A stretch of DNA of 64,000 nucleotides from Undaria pinnatifida (Eukaryota > Sar > Phaeophyceae > Laminariales > Alariaceae): assembly GCA_012845835.1 (NCBI GenBank), contig JABAKD010000024.1, positions 3,080,061-3,144,060 on the forward strand, written 5' to 3'. The position numbers and the translations under genes are program-made. Each line of letters starts with the position of its first letter. The first letter of the stretch is position 1. Below the pieces are notes generated by a model that ran no database searches, was not told the origin of the DNA, and worked only from the letters and a program-made list of their open reading frames with translations. This document shows positions 35,561 through 48,600 of the stretch, in pieces.

Positions 35561-36571
35561 CAGATCACCGATTCCTACTTGATGCTGTTGGCATTTCAGG
35601 GAATATCTGCATGGTCTAACAGTAGCTCATCATGTTATCCGGTGAGAGCCTTACGGTCTGCTTGACCTATCACACGTTTCCTGGTTTGGATCTGCACTGT
35701 AGATACAGAACCAGCACATATACTGTATCAGAACGTGTATGTATGGTCTAAAGCTCATTCATCATGTCATCCGCGGTGGCGCCGCACTTTCTGTTTGGCC
35801 TATGTCAGCGTATTAGACTATATCTGCTGGATTGGATCTGGACTCTATGGATAGTCTACGGATCCACCATGACATATCATAACGGCAGATACGGGATATA
35901 CTGTAGATGATCTAGATCACGATCTGTCCGAGGTGAACAACTTGGCACAACGTGTAGGGTGGCGGAACCGATGACATTATCGTTGGGATTTCGTTTTGTC
36001 TTTTCGGTACCGGTACAATTTTGCATTTGGTGAACAAAGCAATTATGAATAAATAGTTAGCTGTTGCAACTCGTGTTATGGATCGTAATCGAAAGACCTT
36101 GTTTCACTGGTGCGGTCAGTGCTCCACTGGTGATGGAGTCTGGCTGGTTAGCTATCTCGCACGAGCACCCAAGTTTCCGGTCTCTGTACGAGCTGTCCGC
36201 GTATTGCTTGGTGCGACGTTGCCCAGCACAAGAGTGATAAAAGTGGCCGAAAAGATCCGTCATGATATCATGTGACATATAGTTGCCTGAGGCCCACCCT
36301 TTGCCGGATGATGAGCGTCATTTCTTCAAGGGTGAACCGAAGGGTAGGCGGTATAGCAAGGCGCAGCGATCAGAGTGTAACACAGCAGCAGCAGGTGATT
36401 TGGATCCAAAAGGACCTGAAACCTGAAATCTGACATGCCCACACGTGGGTTTGTAAAGGGATTTCGGCGTTTGGGAGGAGGGGACGTTTAATGATCGGAA
36501 TGATTGCAAGTGCCTGCTTGGCGCCTTCGTGCTCGTAGCTGTGCTTGCTGCCTGCGAGCTGTGTGCTGATC

Positions 36572-36688
36572 ATGGGCAACCTGTACTCGAGGAAGAAGAA
36601 AAGCTCGGCGCACAAGGTCACGGACCAGGACAGGGCTGTTCTAGACCTCAAGAACTCGCGCGACCGCCTGACGCGCTACCAGAAAAGA
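36572..36688 (+). CDS. VPS20: VPS20-like exon 1
   Basis: Thirty-nine codons from ATG to AGA, then donor GTGAGC. The ATG is chosen because Met-Gly-Asn-Leu is the conserved family start. The frame is also open upstream, but those residues do not fit. The 35 bases before the ATG recur inverted in intron 1. Confidence 0.88.
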
Positions 36689-39600
36689 GTGAGCGCCGTA
36701 ACGTGTACCACATTTTGAGCCAGCAGCATCAGGTAGCAGTTAGTGTGCTTGAAGAGGAACTGCGACATCATGTTCCGGTTTCGTTTTCAGTACTTGTTGT
36801 ACTGCACGGCCAACTCCTACATACGCGATGCATATCTCTGGCTTGTAGTGTGCGACCACAGAGCTTGTGTCTCTCTATGATTAGGCATCGGCACAGAGAC
36901 TTTGGGTGCACTCGATGTCGATGGTTGGAAACAACAGTTTCATGAGAAAACACACAGATACGGTCGACGGCATAGTCAAGGCCTGCGGGCAGTATATAAA
37001 GTCTAAAGAGACCTTCTCCGACATATTTTATGTCAAGTCAATTAAAACACTTAAGCTTCACGTACTAATTCTGCGTTGTCACGAAAGGCAAGTCTTTCGG
37101 TCGCCCCCCTGTAACACAAGGACGCTACACATCGTGTCTTGTAGTTTTGTGATCCAAGAGCTTGTGTCTCTCTAGGATGAGACATCGGCACGGACACAGG
37201 TCATGCTGGATGTTGATTGGCGGAAAGAGCAGTTTAATATGAAGAACACATGTACCAGACACACTTGGAGGCAGCCTCGAGGCTGTCGTGACGAATTTTA
37301 AGCGCAGGTTGGCGGTCGTGAGGGTGGCAACGCTAACCCCGACCAGAACCCTAACTGTAGCCCTAACCCCAATCCGAACGCGAAGGCGTGACCCATGCTG
37401 GATGCTGTGGCTTGTGAAGTGCGGCCGTCGTGGACGCAGTTCTTTGGAAAACCACCCATACAATGTTCTCGTTTAAAACCCATTGCTCTCTCTGCACTGG
37501 AGGCGCTTCTGCTGTATTCGTACCTTTTGCCCGATACAAGCCATCAGGCTATCCGACTTGTGGCAAGCATCCCTCGAGGATTTTTCTTCGGAAGTTTCTG
37601 TAACCAGTGTGGGTTAACGGGAAAGCGTTCCTATCGTATCGTTTGCTCGTGTGTTGGCTCATGCACATGGATACTGGTGCATTACAAGCCTAACCCTAAC
37701 CCTCACCCTATACACATTAGTTTCAGTGCGCAGATTGATTCAAGGCTGAAGGTCTTCGTATCACCCTGTTGACCCTGGTTCTACTGCTGCAGCTATATAG
37801 CACTACGAAGAGGCAGCGATCTATATCATTTACGAGGACATACACACCCCGTAACAAGCGCGATCGGAGCATCACACACAGCTTGCAAAGATGAGTTTCG
37901 ACGACATCCTTGAAATCACAGCTGTACTTGATTGTTTTATTTTTAATGACATCTCATAGATTGCACATGATCAGCACACAGCTTACAGGCATCAAGCACA
38001 GCTGCGAGTGCGTGACGAGACGAGTAAAGGGCATCCAATTGTCCTATGTCATTCCCCTCGTTTGCTCGGTTGTACCCGGTACTGCTGTAGTCTAGAGTAC
38101 TGCTGAACTCGTACGGGGGTACTGGTCCATAAGCTACAAGCAGTACTGCTATTCGCCGATATGTGGAAATAACGGTTTCATGTGCAAAACACACGCACCA
38201 TCAATGACAGTACTACAAGCACAATAGTTGCCCACGATCAACAGACGACGCACAGGCAGCAAGCACAGCTGCGAGTGCGTTGCGAGCAAAGGGCATAAAA
38301 ATGTCTTTTTTAATTTCTCTCGCTTGCTCGTTTGTATTCCGGACGCAAAGATGAGTACTGGTACGCTATTGGTACAAGCAAGCAGGCGTAGTTGCCGCTA
38401 GGAACTCGTGCAACAAGATAATTTAGCGACTACTCTGTCTACAACTCGTGTGAGTTGGTGGGCGGCGGAAGCTTCTGGCAACACGAAATCGGTCCCTAAT
38501 TTCTGTTGTTCGGCACCGTCATAATTGGAATCCCACACACATCGAGTGTTGTTATGCATCCATGATATGACACGTATCATACCATTGGGAACCAGCCGTA
38601 GCGACCTACGCGTGAGTAAAAAGCGCAAAGGGCGGTCTGATCAACCTGCTAAGCAAGAGCGTGCAGCATCCGAGATAGCCATAGCGACCAACGGGTGAGT
38701 AAACAGCTCAAAGGGCGGGCTGGTCAACCCGCTAAGCAAGAGCGTTCAGCTTCAGAGGTGCATGGCTAATCTATCGTGATGCTGCCCGCGTTTCGGACGA
38801 CGCTTGCTGCAAAGATGTCAGGAGACGGTCAGGCAAGAAAAAACATCCAGCGGTCAAGGGTGTCAAAATGATCGTTCCACCCTAAAACCTAAAAGTTTGA
38901 CGTCAGTCAAGGTAAATATTTCAGGGTAGTCCTCGGTACCGTTTTTTTTTACGGTACCAGATCGGACGGTATTATTGCGAAATGACGGTACTTTTCAAAC
39001 GGTTGACGGTATTTCGATTTCTCACGGTACCACTTTTGGCGGTACACGGTATCGCCGAATTTGACGGTACTTTTTCAGCGGTATCGAAAAGTGACGGTAT
39101 TTTCTAGACGGTAGACGGTTTTTCGATATTTGACGCTACTTTTTTGGCGGTACTGCAAAACGACGGTACCGGTCCCGGTACTGCCAAATTTGACGGTACT
39201 TTTTTGAGGGTACTGAAATATGACGGTTCCGCCACTGAGAAATACAGAATTACGAATGACGAAATACTTGACAGTACCTGCCGGGCGGCGATCAAGCATG
39301 CCGGCACCACCCCGCTGATGTTCCTGCATACCTATATAGAACGGACGAATAGAGGCTAGACTAATCGTCGAACCGTCAAGCTGACAAACTCACCAGCCTC
39401 ACGCGAAACAACATTTATTTAGACATTTATCACCAAAATAAGACAATAAAACAATACTACTACTGTAAACAATAAAACAATAAAACCTAAAACATGAAAA
39501 CATTCAATGAAAACCATCACCCTACAATCTTTGACGGTTCTGAATATGACGGTTTTTCTAAACGGGAAACGGTACTTCGCTTATTTGACGGTACTTTTAT

Positions 39601-42600
39601 GGCGGTGCTGCAAAATGACGGTACTTTTTAAACGGTTGACGGTTGTTCGATTTTTGACGGTACCGCCTTCGGCGGTACACGGTTTGCCCAAATATGACGG
39701 TATTCCGCCGAGTACCGGGACCGACGTACAGCACGGGAAAATTACCTCGGGAATTTTCCCGAGGACTACCCTGAAATTATTGGAAAATGACCGTCTGTCA
39801 AGGGCTGATAGTGCCGTCTCCTGGCTTGATGTGATGGAGGTAGCGTTTTTTTTTTTGCTCCAACACTGTTTCTAGCTGACCACACGAGGTGCTACAGGCG
39901 GGTATCCCGGTTTAAGAGCGCCCCGTGGCAAGCCAAAACAAGCGTTATTAACTACGCATTGCTCTCATCTGTAGTCGGAAATATATAACTTTTAGTGTAG
40001 GCGAGACGTGCCGATCTGACCGCTCTCAACCCATTTCCAACTCCTTCAACTTTTCGTATTCCAACTCCAAGTGTTTTTTTTCCCATGTCGGGAGTGCGGT
40101 GCTAAAAGGCTCCCGAATGTTCTTCATCCTGAGCGCTCGTAAATCGGAGTACCCAACACCGCGCCCAAAATCGTTGGATTGCCGTTTTTTTTTTTTTTGA
40201 CACTACAATCTACAATATTAATAGTGCCTTATTCTCATCTACCTACCAAATAGGCCATGGGAGATTACATCGGGGATGTGCTTTCATTTTTTCTCGCCAT
40301 TTGTGTGTTGTGTGGGGCGTAGTTCTCCTGAAATGACAAGCGTGAGCAATTGATTGGTGCACCTCACACGATAGAATGAGTCGTATGCCGTGCGGCTCTT
40401 TCCGTTGCGCTTCGGTCGTATGTTCTACCCCGGCAGGCCGGGCTGTTTCGTGTGGCCGATCGTTTTAGTGTTACCTCGGAAGGCCGGTGGTTACCTGAGC
40501 TACCGGGTAACTGGAACGTTTTGGTATATGTAGGAAGGCGTTCCTATACAAAGATGAAGCAAACCCTACCCCAGCAGCCCGGGCTATTTCGTGTGGCCGA
40601 TTTCTACCTTGGTAAATAATGAGGCGTGCCGCGTCAATACCTGCGGTAGTCCAATCTGCGGTGCTGGATTACTACGGGAAACACTGGTGACTGGCTCAGG
40701 CAAAGCAGCAAACGAAAGAACAGCAGCATACCTGGTCATGTAGTAGTAGATGTGCACTGAATAAAAACCAACACGAACGAGCATCTACGAACGCTGTTCG
40801 ATGTTTACGTTCTGTTTTCAGACAGAGAAAAATAAACTCGGTACTCGTAGTGCTGCTGCTGTAGTACTCGTAGCAGCAGTAGCAGCGGCAGCAGCGGCAG
40901 CAGCGGCAGCAGCAGCAGCAGCGGCATCGGAATCAGAAGCAGTAGCAGCGGTAGTAACAGTAGCAGCAGGGCGCACGAGACGAAGGCCGGGTCAGCGTCG
41001 TGGTGCGTGCGTCTCTTCGATCAGCCCCCTGAAGAAAGCCACGTGCAGCAGTAGTTGTTTGTTTTTCGGTTTAGTTCTTGAAGGCGAACAATCTGCATCT
41101 TTCTCCGATCATCGAAACACATCCAACATCGGAGGTACGTACTCTAAGCACCACCATGGTATCTACAGCAGAGCTTCTCGGTCCCCTCATCCGTGCGGTG
41201 GGCCTGGCCATAAATTTTGCACATGTCTCGGGGACACGAGCCCAAATGGTAATGTGGGCAGACAGACCGACACATGGGGTTCGCTCGGTAAAGTTGGTTT
41301 TTCAAAAAGAAGAAATGTCGTATTATTTACCAAATTATTGCCGTTTTATTATTACGATGTTTTGAAAACTCGAAAAGCATGTGATAGGAACCCAGTTTTG
41401 GTGCCTGTGATATCACACGTTGCCGCACCCGTCTCGACGAAATCTCAACGACTTACAGCGAAACCAGCACGAGAAGAGTTGTCTGTTATTTGTGCATGCA
41501 CAGGACCCGTCGGAACTAGCCTTGGTGCCGTGTACGCTGAGTGCGGTGGACAAACGTGGCCGAAAAACTTGACACAAACATACACACTGAGAAAGTAAAT
41601 AAAGGCACCCTACCCCCGTATGCAATCCGATATGAATAGGCTTTTTTCTCTAGGAAAACCAAGGAAAATAGGCTCAGCGCTGCGCGCTTCGCACGCCTCA
41701 TTATTATGGTAATACACCGGAAGGCCGGTCGTTACCTGAATTACCGGGTAACTGGGACGTTTTGGTATATATCTAGGACGGCGTTCGTGTAAAAAGATGG
41801 AACAGACGCTGGTGGTCTCGCCCACAGGCAATTACATCAATCTTCACCCGGTGCGTGGTCTGAAAAAAAGCTACTCCTATTTCGGTGTCTTTAAACCGGT
41901 GGCAATGGAAGGCCAAAAGCTTGAAATTCCCGAACATCCCAGCCAAACTTTGCCTGAACAGTCGCCTATGGACCCAATTTGGTAGATTTTGTTTTCGACA
42001 CTTTCCAGATTTCCGGGAGGAAACGATTTCTCGCGGCGATCTTGACCGACATCGGCCTGAAAAATTCTCAAACAGATCTTGGATTAGACGCGGCGCAATT
42101 TCGTGTTCTCCACACACTCGTTCGACGAATCAATGACAGCGTCGTGAACTCTGAACGTGACGAGCTCGTTAGGGGCTCCGACCCCCCCTTGGTGTAGAGC
42201 GCTCACTCTACAGCCGGTGATTTGAGGCGGGCGCCGATCAGGCTTCTGCAGACAAAATATATTGCCGGCTGTTGTATAGAAAACTGAGACAAAAACTCTC
42301 TATCGTCTGCCAACGGGTGAAAAACAGAATTTTGAGAGATGACGGAAGAGCGCAGGACAACACAAGCAACCTCTCACGCCCTAGGGCATGGATCGAGATA
42401 AACTCTTCAGCGCTGTCACCTACACTCATGTGGCCTTGTCCGGAACGAAGAGGAGTGACCATGGGTTGTCTCTCTCTCGAGATCGAAGGTTAATCGTGCC
42501 TAGTGGGCAGTGTTGATCAAGGCTTGATAAAAAATAGACAAATTGACCTGTTGGACCGCATAACCCGAAAAAGAGCCAGAAAATAACCATTCTAGTCATA

Positions 42601-45600
42601 CTTTCCCCATAGCGACGTTACCCGGAATCTTTCAGCAAATAACCCCCAAATTTTTTTTGGAAACTTTTGGGCCAAACTATCGGCTTTCCATTGCCATAGG
42701 CCTTAACGAGCATACGTGAGTAACCTCAGCATACGTGAGTAACCTCAAGAACCTACTGAATAAGTTTACCTGCAAGGAGGTAAGGTCTGTCTCCCCTACC
42801 CAGTCGCATTGCCCGATGCTGTAAACGCTAGGGTTGTGAGTTGGCTGGAGTTCGCGTCTAGTTCTGAGGCTCATTCGTGTCGAAGCTGTTATTTTTTTTT
42901 TCTCCAAAAATTGAAAGTACCGTAGAAATTCGAATCGAGATACGGAGGGGTTCTGTCGCTTTTTTAGGAAAGCTTATATTTCCGGAAATTCAAATTTCCG
43001 TTTTTGTGTCGTTTATTGATAAATCAATATAATATATAAAGATGAGTTTCGACAAAATATTCGATCTCACAGCTGGAGTGTATTTTAATTTTAATATATA
43101 TATTTGTGTGTGTGCGTGTGTGCGTGTGTGTATGTTTGTTTTTGGGGGGGGGGGGCTTTGAACGACCCTTACTTGAGTAGCGAAGACACCCAACTGCCGG
43201 TCTTTAGTGTATTATAACAGTAAGGCGGGCGAAGCTCGCGTTACAGCTGCAAATGGCACTTTCTTGGTGAAAGCAGTTACGCCCGTACAGGTTATAGAAG
43301 AAGCAGAGCTCGTATATCACGCTCGTGGATACTCGTGCATATCGTACTTGACCAACGTTTGCGTAGCGATGCCGAAGCCGAGCGCTGAGATCAGAGGAAT
43401 GTGCGTCTCTGTACAATACAAAGAACCTGGGATGGAGTACAGACCATCTTCCAAATACGCCCATGTGGATACCAGCCCCCCCTCCCTTAGGTAGTGCTGC
43501 CTCATTGCGTACAAGTCCAAAATCACCAGAGGTCCCAGGCTATGTTCCGTGCTCACCCGAGGTCCCGACCCGCCTCGGCGTGTCCTCCACAGCACAACCA
43601 TGCAAGAGACCTGCTAGGGGCTCAGTCCCACATGGATTGGCGTCGCGGCTTTTGTCTCTTTATATTGAAAAATCAGAAACAGCAAAGCTGGTGTGTAAAA
43701 GCTGGATTCAGTATTTGAGAATGGATGCGCTCTACACTGGCTTCAGTAGAGCGACTCTCTTTCCCCGCTGTAAATATGAGGCTTTTTGCTTGTGCTCGTT
43801 ACCTTGGTTTTTCCTGCATCGTGCTATGATATTCATACGGGAGGCAATTTTTTTTTTCTGTTTGTGGAACGGTATCGGATCTTGATATGGAAGGCGTGAG
43901 TGGGTAGGGGACAGGGGATGTATGGTGGATTGAGCGAGAGCCTGGCGGAGATTTTATGTGCAAAAAAAGACGCGGTGGGTGTAGAGAGATGGATACTCTG
44001 GCAGAGTGCAGATTTACAGTAGCTGCGTACGTACTGAGCTTACAGTTCAAGAAAAAAGCAGAGCTCGTACGTGACAAGAAATATGGCAGGAGATGGCATT
44101 TTAACCCCTTGATCGACGACAATTTCCAACAATTTACCTTGACTGACGCCAAACTACTGAGTTTTAGTGTGGAACGATCGGTTTTCTGCCCTTGACCGCA
44201 GGACGTTTCCCAATAATTTACCTTGACTGACGCCAAACTACTAGGTTTTAGCGTGGAACGATCGGTTTTATACCCGTGGCCGCTGGACGTTTTCCCTTGA
44301 CTGACCGTCTTGTGACATCTTTCCTTGACGGCGTTGGATTTTGTGGAGCGATGTTGGATCTTGACCCGTTAAGTACTGCGCTCACGCTTTTTGCGACAGA
44401 GCACTTAGAAATAGTGTGTTTTTTTTCCACTTTTAATTGGAGAAGGATTAATTTGAAGGCGTGATCGGGGAGGGGGCAAGGGATACCAGGTACATATATT
44501 GGATAGTGGTCGTGGTTGAGGTTGACCTCAGGAGAGGAAGCAAGGGCTCGACGGGTGTTAACTTCTCTAGAAACTTCTCCCATGTTTTTGGGCACAAACC
44601 ACTTGGGACTTGTAGGGTTATTTTGCAGTGGTAAAAGGGTTATTTACCATTATAACCCGGTTATAACCCCTGTAGAACTGCGATCACGTTTCTGGGGACT
44701 AACCACTTGGGAACTAGGGTTATTGTAACCCCTTTAGAACTCCACCCACGTTTTTGACAGTGGTAAACGGGTTGTGACCCTGTTCCAGCCCCTTTAGAAC
44801 TGCACCCACGGTTTTGGGGACTAACCGCTTGGAGCTACAATAGGTTTATTTTTCAGTGGAAAACTGGTTATAACCCGGTCATAACCCCTTCAGAACTGCA
44901 CCCACGTTTTGGTAGACTAACCACTTGGAGCTACAGTGGGGTTATTTTGCTGTGGGAAACTGGTCATAAACCCGGCTATGATCCCTTTAGAACTGCACCC
45001 ATGCACCCACGTTTTTGGAGACTAACCACTTGGAACTAGGGTTATTTTGCGGTGAAAAACGGGTCACAACCCGGTTATAACCCCTTTAGAACTCAACCGA
45101 CGTTTTTGGGGACTAGCCCCTTGGAAATAGCGCACATTTTTTTGCAGTGGTGAACCGGTTATGACCCGGTTCTAATCCCTTTAGAACTGCACCCACGTTT
45201 TTGGGGACTAACCACTTGGAAAAAGGGTTATTTTGTCGTGGTAAACGGGTTATAACCGTACCACTTGGAAAAAGGGTTATTTTGTCGTGGTAAACGGGTT
45301 ATAACACGGTTATAACCCCTTAGAACTGCACCCACGTTGAGGACAAACCACGTAACTCGGTTATAGACCCCCTTAGAACTGCACCCACGTTGAGGACAAA
45401 CCACGTGGAACTGCAGCAGTAGGGTTATTTTGTCGTTGTAAACGGGTCAGTCTAAACACTTAAGGACTGCACCCACATTTTTTTGGTATAACCCGGTTGT
45501 AAACCCCTTAGAACTGCGCCCACGTTGAGGATAAACCACATAACCCGGTTATAACCCCCTTAGAACTACACCCACGTCGAGGACGAACCACGAGGAACTG

Positions 45601-48600
45601 CAGCAGTAGGGTTATTTTGTCGTTGTAAACGGGTCAGTGTAAACACTTTAGGACTGCACCCGACTGATTCTACGATAGCCCCCCCCAAAACCAGCGGTTT
45701 TCTTTAACGAACGTTTCATGGCCGCTCGACACGAGGAAGGATGCTATGAAAAGAGTATCTGCATATATTATTTTGTTTGCGGAGGACTATCGAACGATGA
45801 CGTCCGGGTGGCAAGGGGCACCGTATTTCAGGGGTTACGGCCGGGAGCTGGTTTCAAAACCGGCGATTTCGTGAAAGAAAAGTTGGGGGGGCTACCGTAG
45901 AACCACACACCCACATTTTTTTTGTATAACCCGGTTATAAACCCCTTGGAACTGCACCCACGTTGAGGATGAACCACATAACCCAGTTATAACCCCCTTA
46001 AAACTACACCCACGTCGAGGACGAACCACGTGGAACGGCGGCAGTAGGGTTATTTTGTCGTTGTAAACGGGTCAGTCTAAGCCCTTTAGAACTGCACGCA
46101 CATTTTTGGTGAAAACTACTTCTAAAAGTGTAGGATAATTTTTGCAACAGGGTTAACCCCATCGGAACTGCCTGCACCCACGTTCGGGGAGACGCACACG
46201 CCTTCAAAGGCATGTGAAACCCTATCATCCTATATCCATATCCAACATCCTGAACCCTAAGCCTCTGCTAGGCTCCCAGAGCAATACCAAAACACGAACC
46301 ACTTGAAGTAATAAATAATTGGTGGGGGACATTTTTTTCTCCAAACGTATGAAATAAGCGGGTTGTAAGGGAAGCGAAGCATCTGGCCGAGTACAGAAAT
46401 CACGGATTGGTGTGGACTGGTAACCGGATGACTAAATTCGTGCTGGTGCTGTGAGGATAAAAAATGTTGTCAACTCTATATGCGCAGGCAGGCAAGGCGC
46501 CTGCGGAATTTGTATGTGCAGACGATTACTGAAAACCTGTTTGAGGCGATGTTTGTTGGCATCGGCTTGCATTGGATACCAAAATGTAGTCCCTCGCGCC
46601 GCCCACTACCCTGAGATCGAAAATATAATCTCGAGTGCCTAAACCCTAAGACTAAGCATGAAATGGCCCCAAAAAGGGTGGAGGGTGAGGCATGAGGGTA
46701 GCTAGACTGCGTGCAGGGATAGGGCAACAACGCCCTGAACATGATTTACACCTGGTGCTCGTTTGGTGTGATGATCAGAGGTCCTGGAAACGACTTTCGG
46801 CAGCAATTTCCAGTAGGGATATTTTTTTTCCAGGAAATTTCGGGACTAGTGAAGGTTGATGGGTTTTTTTTGGTAAGAAGTTTGATGAGCGAAATGGCCA
46901 GCATTCAGTAACCCCCTGGAGAAAGAGGAAAGAGAAGGATTTTTTTTTTCGTTTTCTGCTCATCCTTCTGCTATATTCACATTTCTCTTTCTCCTTCTCC
47001 CCCCCTAGGCGTAACTCAAGTCCGGGGTCACTGAGCAGATTATTCTTCCCCCTCTCCACTACGATACACGCCTTTTTTTTTTATTGCGAGAAGACGCCAT
47101 CTGTTTCTTCCCTCGTCGACTCGCGTCGGCTTTCGTTGGGGGGATTGTGCTTTGGTCAGAGATTGGCCGGTACGCCACATCCACTGGACTAGCAGTCAGC
47201 GCTGACTGCACACCTCAGTGATTGTGGTGTACATCTAGTACGTACTCGGGTTCAGTTGCGAGACCTCAAACGTACCAGGTCTGTACCATTATGAGGGTGA
47301 TAGTAACGTATACCGACTCCTGATGTAAACATTATTTGTTCGCTGGTGTATGCCTTGCTTCAGCCATGTTACGTATGCCACTTTTTTTTTTTCCCCGTAT
47401 GTATTCTTCCACTCCAGCGTAACTTGAGCTTGTCGTTGTGACCACGGACTTGATTACCACGGACTTGATTACCGCAGTGATCCCTCTATAGTGCGGGTTG
47501 AGTAGTGCCTGTTGCCCGCTATAGTGCCTGTGAAATCGCCTGGCACAGATCGGAACAGCGAGTAGTGACAGTGTCGGGAGTAGTGCCGGTTGCCGCTATA
47601 ATGCCGGTATTTACCTCTATAGTGCACATGTCGGCACTATAGCGGCAACCGGCACTACTGATATGTTAATGCGAGATCAACAAGAAACTCCAGGTTCGTG
47701 AGAGTAGAGCAAGGCGCCAACACATGGCGTCATCGGCAAATGTGATACCCGTGGTATCGTACCACGTACGCACTTGGCACGTGATGTATCGAAGTGCGTC
47801 TGTCCGCCTTTTCGAAGCCCTTTTTTTTCGCAGATTATTTTTTTCGATGGATGTCGAAACGACACGTTGAAATTTTGCCACAGCCAAAAAAATGCTATGA
47901 TGCTTGGGGATGCTTCGGTTGAATTCCGTACCCGGGGTATCTCATAAATCAAATGGGGTATCCGACATAATCACACGAGGCATCCTAAGGGATCCCTCCC
48001 ATCATGGAATACATCGATTCCATAGAATCTCGCGTGGGATACGTTCATGGGATACGTTGATCACATGGGTTGCGTTGATCCCAACAGGTGTCCCATGCGA
48101 TTGTGGGTTTTCCGCGTGAAGGGTTATCTTCCATGGGAGATTTCATGAGACCCCAGGGGGTATCCGATGGGATGTCCCATGGAACACCCTACGGGATGTT
48201 GGATGCGATGCCCCATTAGATACATCCGATGGGACATTCTTTGGGACGCCCTATGGGCGATACATTGGGATATCTTCTTATGGGTTGAAAGCTCCCATTC
48301 CACATCCCGTGGAGCACCCCGCGGGATATCCCATGAGATGTACTATCCCGTGTATTCCATGGTATGTCCTGTTGGATATAGTATGGAAAACACATGGAAT
48401 ACATACACATGGGATATCCCACGGGATTAACGCTCCCATGGGATGTCCCATTGAACACCCTACGGGATATCGGGTGCGATGCCCCATGAGATACATCCGA
48501 TGGGATATTCTTTGGGATGCCCTATGGGCGATGCATGGGGATACCTTCTATATGGGTTGAAGGCTCCCATTCCAAATCCCATGGAGCAGCCCGTGGGATA

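Noticed and set aside
42370-42420. Similarity of WIEINSSAL to the start of alanine racemases
   Set aside because: The match is a few residues only and nothing downstream fits.
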